A stretch of DNA of 64,000 bases. Origin: Halostagnicola larsenii XH-48. Lineage in GTDB: Archaea > Halobacteriota > Halobacteria > Halobacteriales > Natrialbaceae. Both the position numbers and the translations under genes were made by a program. Below, in pieces: positions 27,581-37,175 of the stretch (positions within the stretch are counted from its first letter, which is position 1; each line of letters begins with the position of its first letter). A model generated the notes under the pieces. That model did not search any database. It was not told where the DNA came from and was given only the letters and a program-made list of their open reading frames with translations. The DNA lies in NCBI RefSeq assembly GCF_000517625.1, contig NZ_CP007056.1:434001-498000 (forward strand). Direction: 5' to 3'.

Positions 27581-29053
27581 ATGCCTGACAACAGTTCACA
27601 GGGAACGAAAACGGACGGCTCGAGCGTGTCGCGGCGAACAGTCCTCAACGCGGCGGGGGCAGCAGGGGTGACCGGCGCATCGGTCGGGCTCGCCGGCTGC
27701 ATCTACGGCGGGAGTAGCGGGGCAGACGGCGTCGTCTGGGGGTTCGACCCGGACGCTGCGGACGCCGTCGGCGACGAGATTATCGATCTCCTCTCCGAAA
27801 ACGGCCTCGATGACGATATCGACGTCACTCTCCAACCGGGTGACAGTGATACCGGAGCGCGACGAGATACGTACACGAACCTGTTGCAGGCCGAAGAGAC
27901 CCAACCCGATCTCTTCTTGATGGACAACGGCTGGGTCAACACGTTCATCCAGCGCGGCGACATCGCCAATCTCAGCGAGGAACTCGAGCAGTCGGAACTC
28001 GATCGGATCGACGAAGAGTACTTCGAGGCCTTCACGGAAACCGCACGCGATCCGGGCAGCGGTGATCTGTACGGCGTGCCGCTATTTCCGGATTACGCGA
28101 CGATGCAGTATCGCAAGGATTTCGCCAGGGAAGCAGGCTACGACGACGAAGATTTCGAGGAGTGGGCGACCGAGCCGATGACCTGGTCCGAGTGGGCCGA
28201 TGTCACCGAGGACATCGTCGCGAACTCCGACGCCTCTTACGGGCTGGCCACGCAGTTCGACACCTACGAGGGAACCGCCTGCTGTTCGTGGAACGAGGTC
28301 ATGACCTCCTTCGGCGGCGCGTACTTCGGCGGGGAGGAACACCTTCTGGGCCCGGTCGGCGACCGACCGATCACCGTCGACGAACCGGAGTTCATCGAGG
28401 CACTCAGTATGATGTACACCTTCGTCGCGGATGAACGCGACGATAATACGCTCGAGGAGTATCCGACCGAACTCGCGACCTCGTCGATCACGTCGTGGAC
28501 AGAAGAGGACGCGCGACAGGCGATCGCCAGCGGCGAGGCGGCCATGCAGCGAAACTGGCCGTACGCGATCGTCGATACGATCGAAAGCGACGAAAACGAC
28601 GTCTCCGCCGACGATTACGGCGCGATGCCGATGCCCTACGCAGTTTCCGAAGACGAGGCGGCCCAACCGGGTGCCGGCGGGACGACCTCCGCGCTCGGCG
28701 GCTGGCACGTCGTGCTCAACCCCAACTCCGAGCGCAAAGAGGACGCGCTCGAGGTCATGCGAACGACGATGGCCGACGACTTCAACCTGGGCCTGTTCGA
28801 GATCTGGGGCTGGATTCCGCCGAAACCCGGCCTGTTCGAGACGGAGCAAGCAGCGGCGGTCGAACCGATCGGCGACTACATGGAGACGCTCCGGGTCGCT
28901 GGTGAGAACGCGATACCTCGCCCGGCCACGACCGAGTGGACGAACCAATCGGGCGTCATCGCAACGGAAGTGAATCGGGCGGTCGCCGGGGAGAAGAGCC
29001 CGGCAGACGCGGCCGCCGATCTCCAGGAGAGCCTCGAGGAAACCGAATCCTAA
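27581..29053 (+). CDS. sugar ABC transporter substrate-binding lipoprotein
   Basis: A 490-residue extracellular solute-binding protein (family 1 type). The N-terminus has a twin-arginine signal (SRRTVLNAAGAAG) ending in a lipobox-like LAGC, so it should be exported folded and anchored by lipid. The mature part shows typical features such as FLMDNGWVNTF, YGVPLFPDYATMQYRKD and AMQRNWPYAI. It captures a sugar or oligosaccharide, and the sugar-acid genes around it suggest a uronate-containing ligand (inference). It is the first gene of an operon with two permeases 2 bases and 1 base apart. Confidence 0.93.
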   Translation: MPDNSSQGTKTDGSSVSRRTVLNAAGAAGVTGASVGLAGCIYGGSSGADGVVWGFDPDAADAVGDEIIDLLSENGLDDDIDVTLQPGDSDTGARRDTYTNLLQAEETQPDLFLMDNGWVNTFIQRGDIANLSEELEQSELDRIDEEYFEAFTETARDPGSGDLYGVPLFPDYATMQYRKDFAREAGYDDEDFEEWATEPMTWSEWADVTEDIVANSDASYGLATQFDTYEGTACCSWNEVMTSFGGAYFGGEEHLLGPVGDRPITVDEPEFIEALSMMYTFVADERDDNTLEEYPTELATSSITSWTEEDARQAIASGEAAMQRNWPYAIVDTIESDENDVSADDYGAMPMPYAVSEDEAAQPGAGGTTSALGGWHVVLNPNSERKEDALEVMRTTMADDFNLGLFEIWGWIPPKPGLFETEQAAAVEPIGDYMETLRVAGENAIPRPATTEWTNQSGVIATEVNRAVAGEKSPADAAADLQESLEETES

Positions 29054-29055
29054 CG

Positions 29056-30072
29056 ATGAGCACCGAAAATCAACCGAGTGGACCCGCTCGAGAATCCCGG
29101 CGGTCCGGCCCGCTCGTGCGAACCGTCCGGTGGATGGAAAACCTCGGCGAAACGGGGTTCGCGTACTTCCTGCTGACACCGGTGTTTCTCGTTCTCGGAA
29201 CGATCGCGCTCTATCCACTCTTGCGGACGTTCGAACTCTCCCTGTACACGAACGTTCTCATCGAGGCCGAGTTCGTCGGCCTCGAGAACTACGTGAAGTT
29301 ACTCACCGGCGAGGCGAACGCGGATTTGCCAGGGACCACGACGTTCCTTCCCGATAGCGTGAGTACGAGCGGGCGCTTCCCGTTCGTCCACGTCGAGGGG
29401 CTCCTGCGGAGCGCGCTCGTCGTAACGCTGTTGTTTACCGTCGTGAGCGTCTTCTTCGAGACGATCATCGGCTTCGGACAGGCGCTGGTGCTCGACCAGG
29501 ACTTCCACGGTCGGCGCTGGGTCCGCGCGGCGATCATCATCCCGTGGGCGATTCCGATCGTCATCCAGGGGATGATCTTCTATCTCATGTTCGATCCGAC
29601 CGCCGGCTTTCTCACCGAGTACCTCGGCCCGCTGGGGATCATCGCCCAGGAGAACACGCTCAACGATCCGCTGAGTTCGCTGTTGATTATCACGGTTGCG
29701 GACATCTGGAAGACGACGGCGTTCATGGCGTTGCTCATCCTCGCCGGCCTCCAGAGCATCGACCGAAACCTCTACGAAGTCGCGAGAGTCGCCGGTGCAA
29801 GTCGCTGGCAGCAGTTCAAGATGATCACGCTGCCACTCGTGTTGCCGGCGCTCGGGATCGCCGTGCTCTTTCGGACGATCGACGCGATGAGAGTCTACGG
29901 ACTCATCGACTCGGTCTCGGGCTGTTCGACCGTCCCTTCGCTCTCGTGTATGGTCGTCATGACGTTCAACTCCAATCGAGGGCTCGCGGCAGCAATCGCG
30001 TTCGTGACCGCGGCCATCATCGGGTTGCTCGTCACGGTCGTGATCTACCAGCAGTACAAGGAGGGGATCTGA
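29056..30072 (+). CDS. sugar ABC transporter permease (MalF/UgpA type)
   Basis: A 338-residue membrane protein with about six to seven hydrophobic segments and a long periplasmic-type loop (about residues 75-115). The cytoplasmic EAA loop reads YEVARVAGASRWQQFKMITLP, the contact site for the ATPase. The ATG at 29056 lies 2 bases after the stop of the binding protein. The frame extends upstream but only over the coding end of that gene. It forms the membrane channel with the next gene. Confidence 0.92.
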   Translation: MSTENQPSGPARESRRSGPLVRTVRWMENLGETGFAYFLLTPVFLVLGTIALYPLLRTFELSLYTNVLIEAEFVGLENYVKLLTGEANADLPGTTTFLPDSVSTSGRFPFVHVEGLLRSALVVTLLFTVVSVFFETIIGFGQALVLDQDFHGRRWVRAAIIIPWAIPIVIQGMIFYLMFDPTAGFLTEYLGPLGIIAQENTLNDPLSSLLIITVADIWKTTAFMALLILAGLQSIDRNLYEVARVAGASRWQQFKMITLPLVLPALGIAVLFRTIDAMRVYGLIDSVSGCSTVPSLSCMVVMTFNSNRGLAAAIAFVTAAIIGLLVTVVIYQQYKEGI

Positions 30073-30073
30073 A

Positions 30074-31075
30074 ATGGCGACGAGTACCGAATCGTCGTCA
30101 GATTCGACGGGCGGACCACTCGAGCGCTGGGCCCGGAGCGTCCTCACGAACAAGGACAAACGCGATCGACTGTACAAACTGTTGTTCTACGTCGCCGCGG
30201 GCTTTTTCCTCGTGACGACGCTGTTTCCGTTCTACTGGCTGCTCGTGCTCGCGTTGACGCCCAACAGCCAGATCATCGGCGGCGACTGGGGCGTTTCGCT
30301 CCCGCTTGTCGGGACGGAGGTGCCGCTCCCGCACCCGCAGGGATACAATATCGGCGCGTTCGTCGAAGTGTTCCAGCAGGTGCCGTTCCACCTCTACGTG
30401 TTCAACAGCTTCGTGCTCGCGACCACGACGACGATCATCGTCCTGGTAATCGCGAGTCTCGCGGGCTACGTTTTCGGCCGCCTCGAGTTCCCCGGTCGAG
30501 GGCCGCTGATGCTCGCCGTACTGGTGGTTTCGTACTTCCCTCCGGCGGCGTTTCTGGTGCCGCTTTTCGACGCGTTCCTCGGGAACGCGATCACGGTGCC
30601 GTTCCTCGGGATCGAACTCTTCTCGCCGCCGCGGCTGGTGAACACGCCGGGGTCGATGATCATGCCCTTTAGCGCGCTGTTCATGCCGCTTGCCATCTTC
30701 ATCCTGACGACGTTCTACTCGCAGATCCCCGACGGACTCGAGGACGCCGCTCGCGTCGAGGGTACCACCCGACTGGGCGCGCTGTTCCGGGTGATCATGC
30801 CGCTTTCGGCCCCCGGCATCGCGACGGCCGCGGTGTTGACGTTCATCTCGGTCTACAACGAGTACTTCTTCAGTTCGATCATGTCGCTGCAGAACGAGCC
30901 CCAGCAGTGGTCGCCGCTGGTCGGGGGAATCCTGAGCTATCAGGACCAGTACACGACGGACTTCAACCTGATGGCGGCCGCGAGCATCATCGGCGTCATC
31001 CCCGTCGTCATCATCGTCATCTTCGCACAGGAACGAATCGTCAGCGGCCTCACCGCAGGAGCGCTCAAGGAGTAA
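30074..31075 (+). CDS. sugar ABC transporter permease (MalG/UgpE type)
   Basis: A 333-residue permease with six to seven membrane segments. The EAA loop is visible as LEDAARVEGTTRLGALFRVIMPLSAPG. It starts 1 base after the stop of the first permease, so translation is coupled. Together they form the CUT1-type heterodimeric channel. Confidence 0.92.
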   Translation: MATSTESSSDSTGGPLERWARSVLTNKDKRDRLYKLLFYVAAGFFLVTTLFPFYWLLVLALTPNSQIIGGDWGVSLPLVGTEVPLPHPQGYNIGAFVEVFQQVPFHLYVFNSFVLATTTTIIVLVIASLAGYVFGRLEFPGRGPLMLAVLVVSYFPPAAFLVPLFDAFLGNAITVPFLGIELFSPPRLVNTPGSMIMPFSALFMPLAIFILTTFYSQIPDGLEDAARVEGTTRLGALFRVIMPLSAPGIATAAVLTFISVYNEYFFSSIMSLQNEPQQWSPLVGGILSYQDQYTTDFNLMAAASIIGVIPVVIIVIFAQERIVSGLTAGALKE

Positions 31076-31099
31076 TCGGATCATGGTACCACAGAACAT

Positions 31100-32302
31100 A
31101 TGGCACGAGTAACACTACAGGACATCACGAAACGCTACGAAGACGTCGTCGCCGTCGACGAGATGAATCTCGAGATCGAAGATGGAGAGTTCGTCTGTCT
31201 CGTCGGCCCCTCGGGCTGTGGCAAGTCGACGACGATGGAATCGATCGCCGGATTGACCACGCCGACCGACGGAACGATTCGGATCGGCGACTCGGACGTC
31301 ACGACGCTGCCGCCGAAAGACCGTGGGGTCGCGATGGTCTTCCAGAACATCGCCCTGTTCCCCCACATGGACGTCTACGACAACATCTCGTTCGGGCTTC
31401 GGCTCCGTGACTTCGACACGGACGAAATCGACGAGCGGGTCGAACGCGCGACCGACATCGTCCAGCTCGAGGGCATGCTCGGTCGGATGCCCGAGGAGAT
31501 GTCGGGCGGCCAGCGCCAGCGCGTCGCGATCGCCCGGGCGATCGTTCGGGATCCGGCCGTCTTCCTCATGGACGAACCGCTCGCGAACTTAGACGCGAAG
31601 CTGCGCGTCCACATGCGAACCGAACTCCAGCGCCTACACCAGGAACTGGATACGACGATCATCTACGTGACTCACGATCAGGCCGAGGCGATGACGATGT
31701 CGGATCGGATCGCCGTCATCAACGGCGGCAGGCTCCAACAGATCGACCCGCCGCTCGTCTGTTACAACGAACCAGCGAACCTGTTCGTCGCCGGATTCAT
31801 CGGCTCGCCGTCGATGAACTTCCTCGAGGGGCGAGTGACTCAAACCGGGCTCGAGACCGAGCCGTTCGACCTCGATTTCGAACCAACGAACCTCTCCGGC
31901 GTGATCCAGGGCGACAGTGTCACGGTGGGAATCAGGCCCGAAGACGTCTCGCTCGAGCGCGGTCGGCAGGCAACCGCGACGCAGTCGGCTCCAATCGAGG
32001 CGACGACGGACGTCTTAGAGCCGATGGGCGACGAAATCTTCGTCTACCTCGACCTCGAGGGAAGCGACCCTGATTCGGTAGACGGTGGCGGGATGGGCGG
32101 GGCGGCGAATCAGCTCCTGGTGAGCGTCGAACCGGATCTCGAAATCGCCGCGAACGAAGCGGTCACCGTCACGCTCGATCGGTCGAAGGTACACCTGTTC
32201 GACGGCGAATCCGGCGAAGCCCTCACGCACGGACTCGAGGAGCTTCCGGGAGAACGCCGCGAACAAAAACAGCACCAGCCGGCGGGTGAGGCAGATGAGT
32301 AG
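31100..32302 (+). CDS. sugar ABC transporter ATP-binding protein (MalK/UgpC family)
   Basis: A 400-residue ATPase. Walker A is GPSGCGKSTT, the Q-loop region VFQNIALFPHM, the signature MSGGQRQRVAIARA, Walker B FLMDEPLANLDAK and the switch His in VTHDQAEAMT. The C-terminal TOBE/regulatory domain starts near FVAGFIGSPSMNFLEG. It energises the two permeases just upstream. Its stop overlaps the ATG of a small membrane protein gene by 8 bases. The Q/H-rich C-terminus (REQKQHQPAGEADE) is a short extension beyond the family core. Confidence 0.94.
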   Translation: MARVTLQDITKRYEDVVAVDEMNLEIEDGEFVCLVGPSGCGKSTTMESIAGLTTPTDGTIRIGDSDVTTLPPKDRGVAMVFQNIALFPHMDVYDNISFGLRLRDFDTDEIDERVERATDIVQLEGMLGRMPEEMSGGQRQRVAIARAIVRDPAVFLMDEPLANLDAKLRVHMRTELQRLHQELDTTIIYVTHDQAEAMTMSDRIAVINGGRLQQIDPPLVCYNEPANLFVAGFIGSPSMNFLEGRVTQTGLETEPFDLDFEPTNLSGVIQGDSVTVGIRPEDVSLERGRQATATQSAPIEATTDVLEPMGDEIFVYLDLEGSDPDSVDGGGMGGAANQLLVSVEPDLEIAANEAVTVTLDRSKVHLFDGESGEALTHGLEELPGERREQKQHQPAGEADE

Positions 32303-32498
32303 TCTGATTCCGATCCTCTACTACGGGGGATTGCTCGTGTTGTTTTTCTTCTGGATCTACGGCATCGTCTCGTTCGCGAGGGACGTGAAACGGCGGGTGA
32401 TTCCGGGGATCAAACAGTACCGACGCGGGCGACGACGGCTCGCCGAGACGGACGAACGGGACCGAGAGCGCGAGGAGAACGAACGACAGCTCTACTGA
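32295..32498 (+). CDS. small single-span membrane protein in the ABC operon
   Basis: A 67-residue protein with one N-terminal hydrophobic helix (LIPILYYGGLLVLFFFWIYGIVSF). A strongly basic stretch (KRRVIPGIKQYRRGRRR) follows, then an acidic/charged tail. It should be anchored with the basic part in the cytoplasm. The ATG at 32295 overlaps the ATPase stop by 8 bases, which argues that it is a genuine, co-translated operon member. No family is recognised; a transporter accessory role is inference. Confidence 0.8.
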   Translation: MSSLIPILYYGGLLVLFFFWIYGIVSFARDVKRRVIPGIKQYRRGRRRLAETDERDREREENERQLY

Positions 32499-32502
32499 CA
32501 GT

Positions 32503-32607
32503 ATGAAACGAAAGAACGAGCGCGCTGAAACGAAGCGAAAGTCGACGCGACAGCGAGCGATCCAGCAGCGACTCGCGACGAAATCACTGCGATCTACCCA
32601 CGAATGA
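32503..32607 (+). CDS. 34-residue basic mini-ORF coupled to the next gene
   Basis: A 34-codon frame with ATG 4 bases after the small membrane protein stop. Its TGA overlaps the ATG of the next dehydrogenase gene (ATGA, 32604-32607). The product is extremely basic (MKRKNERAETKRKSTRQR then further Arg/Lys), the opposite of typical acidic haloarchaeal proteins. Tight spacing on both sides suggests translation, either as a functional peptide or as a coupling leader. It could also be chance. Confidence 0.45.
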   Translation: MKRKNERAETKRKSTRQRAIQQRLATKSLRSTHE

Positions 32608-33713
32608 GTACACACTTCACACAGATTCGAACCGGTATAGTCGGACTCGGAAACATCGGCGACCACCACGCCCAGCGCCTCGAGAAACTCGGCGTTTCCT
32701 TAGTCGGCGGCATGGACGTATCCGCCGACGCGCGCGAAGCGTTCGCGAAACGATACGACACAACCGTCTACGAGGATCATCAACGACTCTACGACGACGT
32801 CGACGCGGTCATCATCACGACGCCGAACAAGTTCCACGAGGAGTACGCCGTCGACGCGCTCGAGCGGGGTTTGCACGTCCTCCTCGAGAAACCCCTCGCA
32901 CACACGCTCGACAGTGCAGAACGGATCGCGGCCGCCGCGGCCGACGCCGAGGGGAACTGTATGATCGGCTTCAACAATCGGTTTTTGAACGCCGTCGAGG
33001 TCATCAAAAATCGGCTGGAAGAAGGCGAGTTGGGAGAGATTACGCACATAGAGGCCAACTACGTCCGCCGTCGCGGAATCCCCGGGCGTGGCTCCTGGTT
33101 CACTACTGAGGGGATTTCCGGCGGCGGATCGCTCATCGACCTGGGCGTTCACGCGATCGATCTCGCGCTCTATCTGCTCGGCTATCCGGAGGTCGACGCG
33201 GTTTCCGGCGTGACCCGATCCGAATTCGGCGGGCGCTCGGACTACGCCTACCTCCAGATGTGGGGCGACGACGTCGGACCGGAGGGGTTCGACGTCGACG
33301 ACTCGACGAGCGCGTTCATCCGCTGTCGGGGCAATCGGACGATCAGCCTCGAAACCGCCTGGGCGACCAACCGACCGCCGACCCACGAGTTCGTCGTCCG
33401 CGGGACCGAAGCCGCCGTGTGTTTCGACCTCCTCGAGAACGACCTCTCCGTCCACACGGTTCGTTCGGACGGTGTCAACCAGTTCGAGGATACGACGATT
33501 CAGACGGCCGAAACCGACACGCACGGCGACGAACAGAAGGCGTTCTTCACCGCCATCGCGGAGGGAGAAAACGCCGAGGACAACGTCGAGCAAGCGTTGA
33601 CCGTCCAGCGGATCATCGACGGTATCTACCACTCGAGCGAGGCGGGACTCCCGGTGACGCTGAACGAACCCGAAACGGCGGTTCGAGCGGATCCACCGTC
33701 ACAAAAGCGGTAA
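32604..33713 (+). CDS. Gfo/Idh/MocA-family oxidoreductase
   Basis: A 369-residue dehydrogenase. The Rossmann loop is GIVGLGNIGDHHAQR, EKP motif LLEKPLAHT, substrate-domain residues FNNRFLNA, and the catalytic-region GGSLIDLGVHAIDLA. It appears to be the last gene of the sugar ABC operon and is probably the first enzyme acting on the imported sugar (inference). Its start overlaps the preceding mini-ORF stop by 4 bases. It converges on a ThuA-like gene. Confidence 0.9.
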   Translation: MSTHFTQIRTGIVGLGNIGDHHAQRLEKLGVSLVGGMDVSADAREAFAKRYDTTVYEDHQRLYDDVDAVIITTPNKFHEEYAVDALERGLHVLLEKPLAHTLDSAERIAAAAADAEGNCMIGFNNRFLNAVEVIKNRLEEGELGEITHIEANYVRRRGIPGRGSWFTTEGISGGGSLIDLGVHAIDLALYLLGYPEVDAVSGVTRSEFGGRSDYAYLQMWGDDVGPEGFDVDDSTSAFIRCRGNRTISLETAWATNRPPTHEFVVRGTEAAVCFDLLENDLSVHTVRSDGVNQFEDTTIQTAETDTHGDEQKAFFTAIAEGENAEDNVEQALTVQRIIDGIYHSSEAGLPVTLNEPETAVRADPPSQKR

Positions 33714-33872
33714 GCCACACCCGACGACTGCGGGAAATTCGGTCGGGCCGCCGGCGATCGGCACAGACTCGGCTTACATAGCTATGGCTGTAACATTTTA
33801 CGCCGGTTGCTGAGTTCTCTGGTAGATTTTACGATCCGGCAGGATCATCGGGCAGCGACGAATCGAGAGCGC

Positions 33873-34613
33873 CTAGTGGACCGATCGTTCGTCGGACGTG
33901 TCGATCTGCTCGATCGGATCCGCGTTGCCGAACGTCGTGGACGACTCGGTACTCCCGTCGAGCCAGTCGACTGCGTTGTGAAGCACTCGCCTGATCTCCG
34001 GCTGGTGGTAGACGGGATAGGTCTCGTGTCCCGGCCGGAAGTAGAAGATTCGGCCCGACCCGCGGGTGTAACAACAGCCCGACCGAAACACCTCGCCGCC
34101 CTCGAACCAGGAGTTAAAAACCAGCGTATCCGGTTGAGGAATGTCGAACCGCTCGCCGTACATTTCCGCCTCCGGTACTTCGATGTACTCGTCGATGCCG
34201 TCGGCGATCGGGTGACTCGGCTCGACGACCCAGAGCCGTTCGGTCTCCGCGGCTTCGCGCCACTTCAACGAACAGGTCGTTCCCATGAGCCGCTTGAAAA
34301 TCTTCGAGTAGTGACCTGAATGCATGACGAGCAGCCCCATCCCCTCGAGCACGCGGTCGTGAACGCGGTCGACGATTTCGTCTTCGACCTCGTCGTGAGC
34401 GGCGTGGCCCCACCACGTGAGCACGTCAGTTCGCTCGAGGACGGCCTCCGTGAGACCGTGGTCTGGTTCGTCGAGCGTTGCCGTCTCGACCGAGAAGTCG
34501 TCCTCGAGGGCGTCGGCTATCGCCGCGTGAATCCCGTCGGGATAGAGTTCGGCGACGGTGTCGTTCTCTCGCTCGTGGCGAAACTCGTTCCAGACGGTAA
34601 CGTGGGTCGTCAT
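33873..34613 (-). CDS. ThuA-like domain protein
   Basis: A 246-residue ThuA-like (glutamine-amidotransferase-fold) protein. Conserved segments are [52 protein letters not shown] and [11 protein letters not shown]. ThuA was named from rhizobial trehalose/maltitol utilisation, where it acts with the Gfo/Idh/MocA-family ThuB; its chemistry is poorly defined. Here it lies between two Gfo/Idh/MocA genes. A close paralogue is at 47258-47983. The start is at 34613 ([10 protein letters not shown]), matching the paralogue's MAVTVTVWNE. Confidence 0.88.
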   Translation of the reverse strand: MTTHVTVWNEFRHERENDTVAELYPDGIHAAIADALEDDFSVETATLDEPDHGLTEAVLERTDVLTWWGHAAHDEVEDEIVDRVHDRVLEGMGLLVMHSGHYSKIFKRLMGTTCSLKWREAAETERLWVVEPSHPIADGIDEYIEVPEAEMYGERFDIPQPDTLVFNSWFEGGEVFRSGCCYTRGSGRIFYFRPGHETYPVYHQPEIRRVLHNAVDWLDGSTESSTTFGNADPIEQIDTSDERSVH

Positions 34614-34782
34614 TGGCGGGTTTTCCAGAGCAACGGGCAAATACGTTCGGCTTTCCGTCGGCAAAATCGAACGGCGAGCGCGGGCGGAATCGGCAGCCTC
34701 GAGCGATCGACAAAACCGAAGGGGCGTCGCAGCGATCGAAAGTACAGGAATCGCTTTTCAGGCTGGATCGCGAGGACGACGT

Positions 34783-35784
34783 ATGGCCGAACAACTCCGG
34801 ACCGGAATCGTCGGAACCGGCGGCTGGGGAACGCACATCGCAGAACAGTTCCACGAGCACCCGGACGCCGAGGTCGTCGCGCTCGCTGACATCGCAGCGG
34901 AGAGTCGAACGCAGGCCGGCGAGACGCTCGAGGTTCCCCCGTCGAATCGATACGAGGACCACGAGTCGATGCTCGAGCGGGCGGACCTAGACGCCATCCA
35001 GATAAGCTCGCCGCACGAACTCCACTACGAGCAGACGATAGCCGCACTCGAGGCCGGCGTCCACGTCTTCTGTGAGAAACCGTTCACGCCGGGTCTCGAG
35101 CGAGCGCGCGATCTAGCTCGGCGAGCGCAGGCGAGCGAGCAGGTGCTGATGGTCGGCTACCAGCGACACGTCAATCCGGCCTACGTCGCGATTCGGGACG
35201 CGATCTCCGATGGTGATCTCGAGCCGAAGGTCGTGACCGCGGAGCTTACCCAGGACTGGATCGAAACCGTCGCCGGTACCTGGCGGGTTAACGCCGACCT
35301 CAGCGGCGGCGGCCAGCTCTACGATAGCGGGAGCCACCTCCTCGACGCGATTATCTGGATGCTCGACGACGTTCCGACACACGTGAACGCGGAGATGGAG
35401 TTCTACGAGGAACCGCCGGTGGACGTACAGGCGGCGCTGACGGTTCGGTTCGACAGCGGCACGATCGCGAACATCACCGTCTCCGGGGACTCTCCCGACG
35501 TCTCGGAACGGATCGCCGTCCGCGGCGACGGGGGGCGGTGTCTACTCGAGGGAAGCGGGTGGACCGACCGAGAGGTGACGATCACCGACGCGAGCGGTGC
35601 GGTGCAGACCTCGCTCGAGGGAGCGCTATCGTCGTACGGAAAGGTCGACGCCTTCGTTCAGGCCGTCAAAACGGGGACGGAGCCGCCCGCGACGGCGGAA
35701 AACGCGCTACAGGCGACGGCGTTGACCGAAGCAGCCTACGACTCGGCCCGACTCGGCGAGCGCGTCCCGGTCGAACCGAACTGA
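34783..35784 (+). CDS. Gfo/Idh/MocA-family oxidoreductase
   Basis: A 333-residue dehydrogenase. It shows GIVGTGGWGTHIAEQF (nucleotide loop), FCEKPFTPG (EKP motif), VGYQRHVNPAY and GGGQLYDSGSHLLDAI. It starts at the ATG 34783; the open upstream frame is Arg/Ser-rich noncoding sequence. It is divergent from the ThuA-like gene, separated by 169 bases that must hold both promoters. The substrate is unknown. The pairing with ThuA mirrors ThuB-ThuA arrangements in bacteria. Confidence 0.9.
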   Translation: MAEQLRTGIVGTGGWGTHIAEQFHEHPDAEVVALADIAAESRTQAGETLEVPPSNRYEDHESMLERADLDAIQISSPHELHYEQTIAALEAGVHVFCEKPFTPGLERARDLARRAQASEQVLMVGYQRHVNPAYVAIRDAISDGDLEPKVVTAELTQDWIETVAGTWRVNADLSGGGQLYDSGSHLLDAIIWMLDDVPTHVNAEMEFYEEPPVDVQAALTVRFDSGTIANITVSGDSPDVSERIAVRGDGGRCLLEGSGWTDREVTITDASGAVQTSLEGALSSYGKVDAFVQAVKTGTEPPATAENALQATALTEAAYDSARLGERVPVEPN

Positions 35785-35929
35785 ACAACGGGTCGAATTG
35801 CAGTATGGGGTAGGTCTGGGTTCTCGGAACGAGCGAGCACAGAATAGAGGTCCCGAAATTAAAAATAGAGTCTCATTTTAGACCAACCATTCGTATCGGA
35901 CATCACGGATGAGTCTCACACACGACCTT

Positions 35930-36754
35930 CTACCTCGGATCGGTGACAAAATTCCCTCCGTTCCATCCGAGGAGGCGGTACCGAACCAGTAACTCGAGTG
36001 CTGCGACGACAACGAACCCAAACGACGCAATGCCCACGAATGGGATATGCAACGCAGTGTCGGGTGATGTGAATACCTCTGTATGGAGACTGTTTGTGAG
36101 TACCCAGCTATAGAGGAGGAAGGGAATGACAATACCTCGAGAAAGCAACGCTGTGAGGGAAATCGCAGTCGCGGCAGTAGCCACAGCGAATCCGATGCCA
36201 TATCCCGAAATCGTCCCCCACATCTGGCCTTGAACGAGTACTACCGTCGTCGCAAGTCCGACGAGGACGCTACAGCCACTAACGAGGATCCCCAATTCGT
36301 ACCGTGATAACGGGAGTTCTGGCAGGTTTCGAAGGCGATCATCGTGATACTCATATCCCCGGCGAATCGCAAACTCAGCGACGCCAGCAACGAGCAAGAG
36401 TGTGAGCCACAGATACCACGTACTAGCGTACGAGAGCGTATGAAAAGCCCCATCAACGATAGCGTTGCCGCCTAGTTCACCGACCTGTTGCGGTGACGGT
36501 GTCGTCAACTCCACAGACACGACAGCGGCGAGAACCAAGAAAAATCCACCACCGGGGGCGAAAAGGCCTGTATGGGACGAAAACCCCACCGAGATCAACC
36601 CCAGAAGGAATGCCCCTAGTACGAGAATCCAGAAACCAGTCGGTGACATAACAATATGATAGTCGAAGTATGACAGAAGGGTTCCGACGACACCGACGCT
36701 CACGAGGCCACCAACTGCACCGGTCACTATCGACTTTCTGTTTGGTCGGTTCAT
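35930..36754 (-). CDS. hypothetical polytopic membrane protein
   Basis: A 274-residue protein with about eight hydrophobic segments (for example VTGAVGGLVSVGVVGTLL, WILVLGAFLLGLISVGF, LWLTLLLVAGVAEFAI, SFGFVVVAALELLVRY). No family is recognised. Its codon use is noticeably less GC-rich than its neighbours, suggesting later acquisition or weak selection. The ATG at 36754 (MNRPNRKSIV) begins just before the first segment; the frame is open to 36832. It stands alone. Confidence 0.75.
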   Translation of the reverse strand: MNRPNRKSIVTGAVGGLVSVGVVGTLLSYFDYHIVMSPTGFWILVLGAFLLGLISVGFSSHTGLFAPGGGFFLVLAAVVSVELTTPSPQQVGELGGNAIVDGAFHTLSYASTWYLWLTLLLVAGVAEFAIRRGYEYHDDRLRNLPELPLSRYELGILVSGCSVLVGLATTVVLVQGQMWGTISGYGIGFAVATAATAISLTALLSRGIVIPFLLYSWVLTNSLHTEVFTSPDTALHIPFVGIASFGFVVVAALELLVRYRLLGWNGGNFVTDPR

Positions 36755-37175
36755 TCTCGGACACACACCACGTTTCGGGGGAACATACCGGTCGGCAGGA
36801 AAGTTCTCGACCGTATCATTCTCTCGTAACAACCAGCGAGTATCGATCGATCACAGTTCTGGGTACGGAGGGCATCATCGGTGAGTAGTTGTGATTCATA
36901 CACATATAGATAAATACGTTTTGAGTGTCACTGACTGTATCTGCTCGAAATCAGGGGATTTCCGCCGAAGTCGAAATACCGGTGGACGCATCGACTCGGA
37001 GGGGGATAACAGTAGCTGCAGTGTCGACGACACGATATCCGTCTGTATACTGCTCGAGTTCGTCCAATAATTCGCGACGTCTATCGGGAAGGTACTTCTA
37101 CTGGTGGCAGACACATGGTGGAGTCAGCGAGACCAGTGTCGGAACCCCTAAATAACCAACCGTAACAGTCAGCGT
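36755..37175. other. intergenic region upstream of the SDR gene
   Basis: About 420 bases, moderately AT-rich, with no convincing ORF. At its right end TAAATAA (37149-37155) lies 24 bases upstream of the SDR start and is the likely TATA box. Confidence 0.5.
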
